Source: Rosa chinensis (Eukaryota; Streptophyta; Magnoliopsida; Rosales; Rosaceae). Taken from it: a stretch of DNA of 64,000 nucleotides. Position numbers and translations under genes: made by a program. The DNA is taken from the NCBI RefSeq assembly GCF_002994745.2, contig NC_037090.1:14496001-14560000 (forward strand), in the 5' to 3' direction. Shown here piece by piece: positions 51,159-61,632 of this stretch (position 1 is the first letter of the stretch; each line of letters opens with the position of its first letter). Below the pieces are notes generated by a model. That model did not search any database, was not told where the DNA came from, and worked only from the letters and a program-made list of their open reading frames with translations.

Positions 51159-52107
51159 CGATGCATTTTTTCTTCTACCATATTCATTTGTTGTATATTT
51201 TCTTTACTATGACTGCCCCTACTGGGCACGTAAGCAGGTGAAAGGTTGAATGGCTATGATGTGTTGGGTTGCAAATTTTGATCTTGCAAATTATTGGCAT
51301 AAATGTGGATATGTAATGTTTTTTTTTTTTTTGGTTTGTAAAGCACTGATGTTCGTAAAGGAACCAGAGGCCTATGTACACCAACACAAATTTAGAAGTT
51401 GTAGATGACCGAAGTCCTTTACTTTTTGTTCTTATCAATGTCTGAAGTTGCTCCTCCTCACTAATAGAGGCTCTCATTGGTTCATATTTCCGTGTCCGAA
51501 TTTAGTACCAATATACAGCTGAGTGTAACTAGTTCATCTTGCTAGAACATACAAATCATAGTATCATACCACATCCGGAGGCAATCTTGGAAACTTGGTC
51601 ATCTTTTTACTACTTGTACTAATATTATAATTTTGTTGTCTGATTTTCTTTTTTCAAGCATAAAGCTTCTATTCCTTAAGAAAACCAGATTACAACCATG
51701 AGAATTTAACGAGTTAGCCTCAATGTCTTCCAATATTCTGGAAAACCCAGGTCCGCTCACCTCCCTGTATGAATATCGGTAACAAGCATATCACTAGCGA
51801 TAACAGACATGAGCCAAGGAGCAGCTGACACTAAAGAAAAGCGCCCATTTTCCCGGTCTACACAATAAGCAATAAAATGAGCACCTGGCACTAAAAGAAA
51901 CCAAAATTTAGTAATAAGTATAAATGATTTTCAACCATTTTCTGAGCTATTGCCTCTTAGCGAGGCAAAGATCGTAAACCCAAAATATGAACCAAAGAGG
52001 GCAATAATCCTAACCCCTTTGTTACTCAAATGCTTTCGAACAAGCGTTGGAGTTTAATCTGCCGCCAGATAATTACTGAATGACGTCTCCGATTGCCTGC
52101 AAAGTAC
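51159..52107. other. downstream region of receptor kinase
   Basis: It includes the 3' untranslated region of the kinase gene. A T-rich tract occurs near 51321. No other gene is recognised. Confidence 0.5.
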
Positions 52108-54475
52108 ATTGGCAGAGAGGAGGAAGTGTCTTATACGGTCATAAACTTGATCAACTCAAACAGTCGTCAGGCAAATCATCTTTTCGTTTTGGGCTTCTGG
52201 TTACTGTGAGTACGGGAGAGTCACCCAATTTCATTTCACTAAGTTTTCAAAATTAACAAATTTTCAAGTATTTGTAGCAAAATGATCATTATGCCAATGA
52301 AGAATCATTATGCTGATGTTAACGTAACGTTCGCCCCAATAAAAATTAAACGTAAAAGACAACGACATCTAATAACACAGGAGATTTACGTGTTCACCCA
52401 AAACTCGGCTAGAGTTTAGGGCTACGTCACGGTTGTTTGCCAGTGGTTTCACTATAATCAAATAAATTTGGTTAATTACACTATATGATCGTTTAGCTAT
52501 ATAAAGAATGCAGCTGAATGGAGGGTGATACAACATTTGAAGATCCTTAATGTATGAGTAGCTCTAAGGCATGAGCAGACGTCTCATCATGTGTGAATGT
52601 GAGGCTCCTTGATAAGTTTGCCAAGCTGATGTGGAGCATGTTCCCACATGTTCGCTCCTGACCGGTTGTTCTGCTTGGGCAGAAGCATCCACGAGCACAG
52701 ATGAGCCTGTTTCCAAACTTTATCCAGTAACTCAAAGAACAATGGCATCCTTACGTGCTCCCAACTCTAGTGGAACATCTCAGCTGGGCTGGCACCAAAG
52801 AGACCAACACCATCTGAGACTAAAATTTGTAAGTTCAATTCAACACAGACATAATGGAAATTCATTTTTGAAACTGGAAAACCCTGAACGCTAGCTTGGA
52901 CTACATACCTTAAAAGTTCAATTCAACACTGGCTTCATCTTAGATTGTTTCTTTCCAGCCCATATCATGATTATCATCCAAAGATCTCAGATTAGATGGC
53001 TAACAGTTGCTCTGTAGAAACCAAATCCCCAATATTGACAATAAAGGGAGCAAATCTTGGCTTGCTGCAAAACGATAGGAAGAGTTGGTATACACGTTCA
53101 CGGATATATTTACAAAGAGTGCAACACTAAACAGAGGGTCATACCTGCATTGTGAAAGCCATTAAGAGTTTTCAATTCAGCTCCTTCCAAGCTAGTAATG
53201 ATTTTAAAAGGGTATAGGAAACAGAGTTAGCCCAATAATCATACACCACCACTTTGGGGGACAATTCGGAGGCACAAACTAAAAGCTTCGTCAGCTGACA
53301 GGAAACCTGTGGGTGAGCCGGCGAGTCATTAAGTCATAGATTTTCTCACATTATGTGCTTTCCACTGAAACATTTGACTCTGCCTTACATAAGGTCTTTA
53401 ATTTTTTGGATGAAAAGATCTATAAATGTTTCAAATTTGACAAGAATCTATTGAATGCAATAAAACTTCACTAAGTTGTATGTATTTTCCTTCAAGCAAT
53501 TAAACACATGTAGTGAGTTGATAAGATCTTAATGTAGGTTTTAATTTTTACTTAGCTTTAAGTATATAAAGAGAGGAATATATGTTCCTGAACAATTAGA
53601 CAACAAAGCAATGAGAACCAACAACAATTTTTTTCTTTCACATATGAATAAATCCTATAAAGCTGTTTAAGAGATAGTACAGAATTAAGTCAATTAACCA
53701 ATAATTTGAAAAGCTTACCTTGCCTTGGTGCGGAACTTCATGAAGTTAAGGGATTGCTTAGTGCTTATAACGTAAATGGATGCAAGTAACCCTCCACAGG
53801 AACAGACCCTCTTCTGTGTGTTTCAATGAAATAATCAATGCAAAAGAAAGAAGAAGAAAAAGAAAAACAAATTTTATCTAATTGATGCCTCATATGACAA
53901 GTGACAGGGATCTGCATAAGCTTCTGAAACTGAACAAGGCAGCTTCATGACTTGGATGTCTTAAGAATGAGAAGTAACTTATAACTTACAGACAGCTGTA
54001 AAAGCTCTTTCGAAATTCACCTCTGAATTTTTTAGTTTTTATTTTTGGCTCTGAGAATGCTTTGGCCTTCACCAAATGACTGCTTATGGGTACATGACAT
54101 CCATAATCTCAAATACAACAGAGCATCTGGCAAGGAACAAACCCAAACGTTAATAAAATCTCGACAATTTTTGTGAAGTTTCACAAACAGAAAAGGAGGA
54201 TTCTTGAGCACAACTCTTGAAATCCGAAGACAAAGAAGACAAGGAAAGCTACCTGCTTCACCAATTAGCTAGTTTCGATCATCCATCAGACAGATTGTTG
54301 CTATGCAAAGATGTCCCATTTGATGGCTATAAATTGCTTTTAGTACAACAGAGCCAAAAATGATGAAAACCTAGTCCACAACTAGAGCAACACATATGAA
54401 GGGTCAGAAGAGTCCACCTGTATGCTGCAATCTGTCGAGAGATTTTCCATGCAACAGCTTCCACGGTAACAATGA
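52108..54475. repeat. segmental duplication, copy A
   Basis: It is directly repeated at 61633-64000 with scattered substitutions and small indels. Shared landmarks include CGTTTTGGGCTTCTGG, GCATGTTCCCA and GCAACAGCTTCCA. No coding frame is conserved between the copies, so it appears non-coding. It lies downstream of the minus-strand NLR and cyclin pseudogene. Confidence 0.9.
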
Positions 54476-55204
54476 TTTCTCTATGGAAAACAGAGTTGGC
54501 CAAATAATGTTACACCACTGATTTGGAGGACAATTCAGAGGACAAACTGAAAAGTTTTTCTGATGAAAGGGAACCTTGGGATATGGGCACGAGAGGCCTA
54601 CCAGTTTAGCTGACTCAACCACTCCCCATATGGTGTTTCGGAAAGCCTGCAAATCAAACAAGTCCCATTCTTGAATGACGCTGTAGTAATATGGAAAACA
54701 ATCCCAACCCTACTCTATTGCTTTCAAGTAATAATGTCGAATAGCAAAGACTTCACCAAGTTGTAGGAAGCGTGTAACTTCTTCCTATAGTCTCAATCCC
54801 CAATAACAAAGACCTAAACCATTCTACAAACTTCACCCGGTAATCATTTTTTTCCAGGGAAATTAACACTATTGTATGCATGTATTCATGTTCTATGACT
54901 TCTATCAATGCTCGATACACCAGTCAGTTTAAGTGTCCGCAAACATGCATGTAGAATTGTTTACATACATCTCCATAGGAATGAGTAAATAACAATCATG
55001 TAAGAGAAATAATGGATCAGCAGAAGTACCAGGACTCTGTTTGCACAACAGCTATTCCTCTAATTTAGCAAAAACCTCTAGAAATTGTTTGCCAAAAACA
55101 AACTAGATGCCCCACTGAATGGATTTATTTATATATTTTGCTGGTAATGTAGTGACTACATAGATATAGAAAAGACAGAGAGATAGATAAAGAGACTAAC
55201 TTAC
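54476..55204 (-). other. region between duplication copy A and cyclin pseudogene
   Basis: An exon-like minus-strand piece near 54650 follows TTTGCAG and reads AFRNTIWGVVESAKLVGL. I cannot identify it. The rest is AT-rich. Confidence 0.35.
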
Positions 55205-55990
55205 TTTTGCGCTCTCTTCAGCAACTCTATTGGATCTCCTGCAAACCTAAATGGGAAGGAACATAAACGAGTCCAATAGGTTATCAAACTCAGCATAATA
55301 TATGCATAGCAAGAAGGAAATGTAGAAACACTGCCTCACTCTATACCTTAAAGTTGTCTTTATTGTAGGATTGCGCAAATCAAACTACAAGGCCTTAAGT
55401 ATCAATCACCCTTTTCAATCACAAGAAGTATCAATCAATTATGCACTACATTATAGAACCGTGGGAGAAATGAAAAAAAAATTAGTAAGATGAGAAATGA
55501 AGTTTGAAACTCACCTCATGTTTATCTGTTATGTAACACAACTCTTCAGCATGTGGAGGTGTGATCTCCTCATACTTCCTATAAACCACACAGACGAAAG
55601 GATTATCAACAAGATCCATATTAGTTCAACAAGCACAACTAAACCCTCCCAATTTTCATTGATATGGGACTTACGAGGCAACCAGCAGCATTGAAGAAAC
55701 ACCAAGTAACTCAAGCATTTTCCGATTGAGAGCAATCAAAGATAGGAACCTATCAACATACGAAACGGTCAGGTAGAGCATCAGAGAGGAACTTCTTTTT
55801 CTCTGCAACTTCCACCAACCAATCTACTGAGACTCCTCTCATATTAACAGTAATATCATTCTGAGCCTTTGCTAAATAATCAGGAAAGGGAAGGGTTTAA
55901 AGGACATACCTTATTTGCCTCGATGTCGTCACTTTAAGAAATTTATTGTACTCTGCGTTGGTCAATTCTCGATTCTTATATCTCCAACTA
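55205..55990 (-). pseudogene. cyclin-A-like pseudogene
   Basis: The minus strand carries a degraded A-type cyclin box. One exon (about 55990-55675) reads FPDYLAKAQNDITVNMRG, then VDWLVEVAEKKKFLSD, then after a one-base shift LYLTVSYVDRFLS and ELLGVSSMLLVAS, up to a donor. Further exon pieces with intact splice sites are 55578-55515 (KYEEITPPHAEELCYITDKHE), 55384-55347 (FDLRNPTIKTTLR) and 55246-55205. There is an in-frame TAA at 55897-55899 and a frameshift near 55775-55783. The start and the C-terminal cyclin fold are missing or unrecognisable. Cyclin A proteins activate CDKs; this copy cannot encode one. Confidence 0.85.
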
Positions 55991-56091
55991 ATAGAAAAGA
56001 AGTTTGGTCAGTGCTAGATTAAAACAAGAAATAGGGATTTTCACAGCAACAAATATACAGATGAACTTAAAATTAGAAGAGAATAGAAGAA

Positions 56092-59000
56092 TCAAATGGC
56101 CCAATTTAACAACAAGTTTAGTAATAGATGAAAAAAGGTCTTACTCTGGATGAATGGAAGATGACGAATCTTAGGCCACTCTGGGCCGCTCTCCTCCCTG
56201 CATCTTTCTTCTAGAAGGGGACTGTAGACGATGCGTATCTCTTTCAATTTGGTGAGGCGTTGCATAGCTTCCACAGAAGGTAGATACTCTAGACTCTCGC
56301 AGCAACAAATAGTCAGGTGCTCAAGAGATGCAAGGTTTCCCAACCATTCTGGAATATCCTCCACTCCCCTGAAGGTCTCTATTTTCAGATGTCTTAAAGA
56401 AGGCAAGTGTTGAATTTGTTCAGGCAGAGACTTGAGCTTAGGCCACCCGGCGATCCATAATGATTCAAGCTGTGGTATAGCCTGAAAAGCTGGGAATGCA
56501 TCGAGCTCCGAGCAGAAAGCACCAATTGCCAATCTCTTCAAACGGGTGAAGCTGCAGGACTGTGACGATGCTGCTAACCCATCCGGTAGACATGTTAATT
56601 TATCACAAAAAGAAATGTTCAAGCTGCGGAGGGATGTGAGCTTGTCTGAAATTGGAATAGTCTCTTGATTTTGGCAATTTTGTATCGTCAAATTTTGAAG
56701 AGAGACAAGGTTTTGAAGAAAGGCACAACATTCTGGCCCAATTTGTGCACCTTCGCGGCCATCGATTGTCAATTGACGGAGTGATGTGAAGCCTCCTCGT
56801 GAAATTGGAATAGAGTCTAGATTACTTACACACAACTCTTGGAGGGATGTACTCAGACTTTCGATTGAAATGGATGGTACCTTGGGGCACAATTGTACTG
56901 TCAAACTCCGAATAGAGGTACAAAATTCCAGCCCACCCGGTAGACTTGATAATTCGGGACAGTCATATATATATAATTCACCAAGAGATGGGAGGCCTTG
57001 TGAAAATGGAATGGAAGTTATTTTATAGCACCAGCACACATTCAATGTTTCAAGGGATGTGAGACCACCGTGTGTAGCATCTGGGATGTACTCTAAATTG
57101 TCACAATGGCACAACCGCAGCTCTTTAAGAGAAGGTGTGAGTATCCCATCAGGTAAATATCTCAAATTCTCACAATAAAATAGCCGCAAATATGAAGGAG
57201 ATGCACAGCGGTACTCAGATCCTTGTGATTGGGGAGAAGTACAAATTAATTCCGGACAAAACTCTATATCCAAATGTGCAAGATTCTTGTTGTTTTCGAA
57301 CATCCCTTCCGGCAGACAAGTCAGTCCACTCACACCCGATACCGTGAGATGCGTGAGAGTGGTGAGTTGATTGCTTAGAATACTTGCTATTGGCATGCCT
57401 CCGCTTTTCATGCCTCCTATTTTCAACCTCTTGAGAGATGGAAAATGACTGGGAGCACTTGTCAATTCTGTACAGCCTGACAGGGTCAGCTCCTCGAGGC
57501 AAGGAAACACCCTACTTGCTCTCTCTACTGGCGCTTCCATCCATTCAATCAGGCTCGGTGCATCCTCAATATGCAATGTTTTCAAAGCAGGGAACAAAGG
57601 CTGTGCCTCCTTACTTGATCCATTTCCACAGTTGACATGGTCATCACCATAAAACTCAGATCCTATACAAGTCAGATTCTCCATTCCCTTGATCTTAACA
57701 CAACTAAGATTGGCTAAATGCCCAAGTATTGGGACTCCTTCACATTTGTTGCAGCCCAATAATTCAATCTCTTTCAAATGGTTGGCTAGCAATAACCATG
57801 ATGGAAATTTAACACCCATGAATTCATGAATCTCCAAAAATTCCAATCTAGAATGTGGTCGGAGGCCTTCTAGTACATCATCGTCATTCTCCACATTGTG
57901 GCTTGGCCTACCTAGCTTCCATCCAAGGATTAACTTGCGTATGTGTTTCTTCTCTACTAAGTTTGCTTTCTGCACTTCTTCTCCATCTCCCACATTTTCG
58001 AGTCCACAAATAGACAAGGTGTTGTGCAACTGGTTTAAACCACTCAATTCCTCAATTCTCGGACCTGTTTCTTTACCCACCTTGAGAAAAGGTAATGACC
58101 GGAGATTAGTGAATCGTCCCAGTATCCCACTTGGAACTTTCATATATCTACCAAAATAAATGTGCCGCAAGTTGATCAAATTTGCAATTTCCCCTGGAAA
58201 CTCTTCAAGCTGATAAGGTATTTTCAATGTTTGTAGGTTATAAAGCTGGCCGATTGATTTGGGAAATGTTTTGATTCTTGTTTTCAAAACATTCAAATAC
58301 CTCAAGTGTTTCAACTTCCCAATTGAAATTGGCAACTCCATAATGTCAGCCTTGTATAAATTTAAGACACGTAAAGATTTCAAGTTAAGTAAGTTGCTCT
58401 CAAGGACTTCTCCATTTGAAAAGAGTGAGCATAAGTTCCCCACTTTTGATACATGTTCTGCAAGATCATGCACAAGATCGTGCATCTTACATTTGGTAAC
58501 ATTACCCCCATAATCCTTTGTAACGTCTTGAAAAAAAGACTTGGCCAATAGGATTTTAAAATATTCATTACCTCTCTCCTCCATCTCTAGGTTTTTGTTA
58601 GAACAAGGGTGAAGCAATCCTTGAGCCATCCAAAGTTGGATCAAGTCATCCTTTTCAATATCAAAATCCTTGGAGAACATCGAGCAATATGCAAAACATT
58701 GTTTTAAGGATGGAGGTTTCAATTCATCAAAACTCAACTTCAAAATTGAAAGAATTCTCTTTTCTCCTTCTAGTGAATCCCATATTTTATTGTTTACAAT
58801 TGATCCCCATTCGTCACTTGTTTTAGAGCGCAGCATATCTCCCAAAACCTATTATCAGTGGATTATTTGTTAGATTTATATCATATAGTAATGTTAAAAT
58901 AATACTAGCTACTTAACATACACCGTGCACGTCAATTGACTTTTCTATCATTTAAAAAAAGAAGATTGTGACACTCTTTTCTCTTTTACTTGCTCTGATC

Positions 59001-61062
59001 AAGCAAGTTTTTCTACTAGACCACTTTAATCTCTATGGTAGTAATTGAAAAAAAAAAAAAAAAGAACAAGCAAAATATAGAAGTGTTACTATATAAAATA
59101 AATAGAAAAGAAGTGGATGGTCTGTGGTTTAAATGAGCCCTAATATAATAAAGCTTATATTTTGTTTATTTAAGTTTGCCATTTTTTTATATATTCAATA
59201 TTATAATTAAGTTTGTCCTTAAGTTTATATAAGTGATGATTGGCTTCTGATGTTGCAAAATCAATAACTATTAGTTCGTATTCGAGGAACTGTGAGGAAT
59301 AAGTGAATCTCAACTATAAGTATTAAATTCAAGTGTTGAAATTAAAACAACTTAATACTATACATTTATTCTCGACTGTGAGATTCATTTGTCAATTACA
59401 ATTTCTAAATTTTTTTTTCTTTAGATAAGCAGCTCAGTTGCTGCGTATATGATGTTGTGTCGTATCACTAGAGGTTATTACCATATGTTGTATCCTAGGT
59501 GTTTTCTTGTCTTTAGTGTGTTGGTGAGCTGCTCTTACATGTGGTTTGACTGTTTTGGGACATTGTGGGGAATATTTTTTTCTTCATTTTGACTACAAGG
59601 ACGTATCATGGCTTTCGAGATTAGTGGTTTGTTAGTAGTGCCTAAGAAATGCCAATTATTATGGTTAGAGTTTGTGCGTTATTGGTTCATGATGATTGTA
59701 GCCATTGGTTTCACAAAGATATCCTCTCTTCCGTTTTGATGTTAATAAGAATGTACCTAATTACTTTTAGCAACACAGAGTGCTACCAAATTTTGCAACT
59801 TACACCCACTAAGTGTTAGAAGTTATGACATTTTGAAATCTCTTTTCTAACAAAAAAAAAGGACATTGGATAACTTAAATTGGAGTACCAATTAAGAATA
59901 ATAGTGAATGATATAATTAACATACCTTTGCCATTAATGGTAAACCTCCACACTTCTTAGCAATCTCTTTACCAATTGTCTCCTGCTCTTTGGACATAGG
60001 AGCACTCCCAACTGATATTGCTTTATCCTTGATTATAAGCCAACATTCGTCATCTGATAGTCTTCTCAAATCAGGCCTAGGAAGGGTCTCCATGACTTTT
60101 GCAACTTCGTCACTACGAGTAGTGACAATGATGCTGCTTCCTCGAGTGTCTTTAAATGTTAACAAACAACTCCTCAATTCTTTCCATTTCTCTGGATCTT
60201 CTCTCCAAACATCATCAAGCACTAGAAGGTATCTTTTATTTTCCAGCTTTTCTCGAATGAATTTACAAATCGCATCCTTGCTATGTATTGTGGCTTTCTC
60301 TGGTTCTAGAGATTCCAAAATTCCCCTTAAGATCGTCTTGACTTCAAACGGGGTGGATACACACACCCATACTTTTTTATGGAAGTGACTATCAATCTCT
60401 GCTTCATGATAGATTGATTTAGCCAGAGTTGTCTTACCTAGACCAGGCATTCCCACAATAGCCAGGACCGGAAGATAATTTTCTTCATTATAGTTTGACT
60501 TGATCAATGTTTTGACTACATCTGACACGACCTCCTCCCTTCCAATGATGAGCTTCTCATTGCTATCAAAGCTGGAGACGGTTTCCCTGTCAAGTACTTC
60601 AACATCTTGAGAGGTTGCATTTGCTAATGTCCTAGCAACCAACCCAATAGAGGCTGCATCATTATTCAAATTCACTAAAGATTTGTTGATCTTTTTAATT
60701 TTATGTGTCATTTTAAAGCGAAATGCAACCGGATTGTTGTGTGAAAAGAAATTTTTGACCTTTTTCTTCATATGGTTACGGAGTTCTATTTTGCGTCGGA
60801 GAACTTCATACCCAATTTCATCCAAGACATCATCGGCTTCTTGAGCTATGTCTTCAAGATCTTTCACCCACAATTCCACAGTCTCCCCGCGAACTTGTGA
60901 ATGCTCGACATCTCTTAGCATAGCTTGAATCTTGAGGAACGAGTCACGCAGTTGTGCTAGATCTCCTTTGAAACCCAACACGAGAGTGAATTCTTGAGCA
61001 GCAAGCGTAGTCACCTTGGTCAGTATTCCCTCAGCAGCAAAATTGAGCAGAAATTCTGCCAT
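56092..61062 (-). CDS. CC-NBS-LRR disease resistance-type protein
   Basis: Two exons (61062-59926 and 58848-56092) join in phase to about 1297 residues. The N-terminus is an Rx-type coiled coil with WVKDLEDIAQEADDVLDEI (the EDVID-like region). The NB-ARC domain has a P-loop GMPGLGKTTLAKS (about 202), kinase-2 LLVLDDVW (about 280), RNBS-B SSIIVTTRS, CGGLPLMAK at the intron, CFAYCSMFSKDFDIEKDDLI, and MHDLVHDLAE (about 500). About 700 residues of leucine-rich repeats follow. Such proteins are intracellular immune receptors that switch on with ADP/ATP exchange. All nucleotide-binding motifs are intact. The C-terminus is uncertain: read through, it ends after a hydrophobic tail at 56092. A donor at 56144 could instead splice to a short exon at 55987-55962. 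Confidence 0.93.
58849..59925 (-). other. intron in the NB-ARC region of the NLR gene
   Basis: This 1077-bp AT-rich intron has a donor AAG/GTATGT and an acceptor AATAG/GTTTTG. It lies between the GLPL motif and the RNBS-D region. No inserted gene is seen. Confidence 0.85.
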
Positions 61063-61632
61063 AGCTTTCAGAACTCACGGCAAATTAAGCAAAGAGAGGT
61101 TTAGGTAGCTGAGAAAACAAGAAGTAAATTGAAGATACAGTGTACCTCTACTCAAAGTCATAATGAATATATAGACATAGCAGATGGCAGGGACTTGTAT
61201 TAGAGTTGAATTTAGCTTGCGTCATTTGGCTGACTAGAGCGGTAAAGCTAGTAGCTGTACACAACCCAATTCCTTATCATGGATTTGGATGTGAATTTGT
61301 CCATACGCTATCTAAATTATAGATTTGATTCGGCCAAGTTCATAAATGCTGAGGCCATGATGGTGATGGGTGCTATTACCATGCCCTACACTATCGGTAG
61401 TGAAAGCAAAGAGATGCCCTCTGATTTTTGTATCGAATAGTCTTTGTCATACAAGAAAAGAAAAATAATTGAGATATGCTTTGCTTTTTGCAGAATGCAT
61501 CTTCTTCTTTAAAAAGAAAATGATGGACCAACAGAATCAATGCAATCACGACTCTGGGGCCTCAAACTTTGAGCTGTAGTTGTACCTAACCTGGATCAAC
61601 TTACTCCCTTGATAAAGAACGCAGACAACGAC
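61063..61632 (-). promoter_or_regulatory. NLR gene upstream region
   Basis: A TATA-like CTATATATTC on the minus strand (61174-61165) lies about 105 bases upstream of the NLR start codon. No other gene is seen before the duplicated segment begins. Confidence 0.6.

Noticed and set aside
55872..55990. Splice from a 55.9-kb exon (donor near 55909) to an acceptor at 55872 joining NLR and cyclin sequence
   Set aside because: The intron would be about 38 bases, too short for plants, and the cyclin-box frame reads straight through it.
59990..60388. 132-codon plus-strand frame
   Set aside because: It is antisense to the NB-ARC coding exon, where conserved P-loop and kinase-2 motifs define the real strand.
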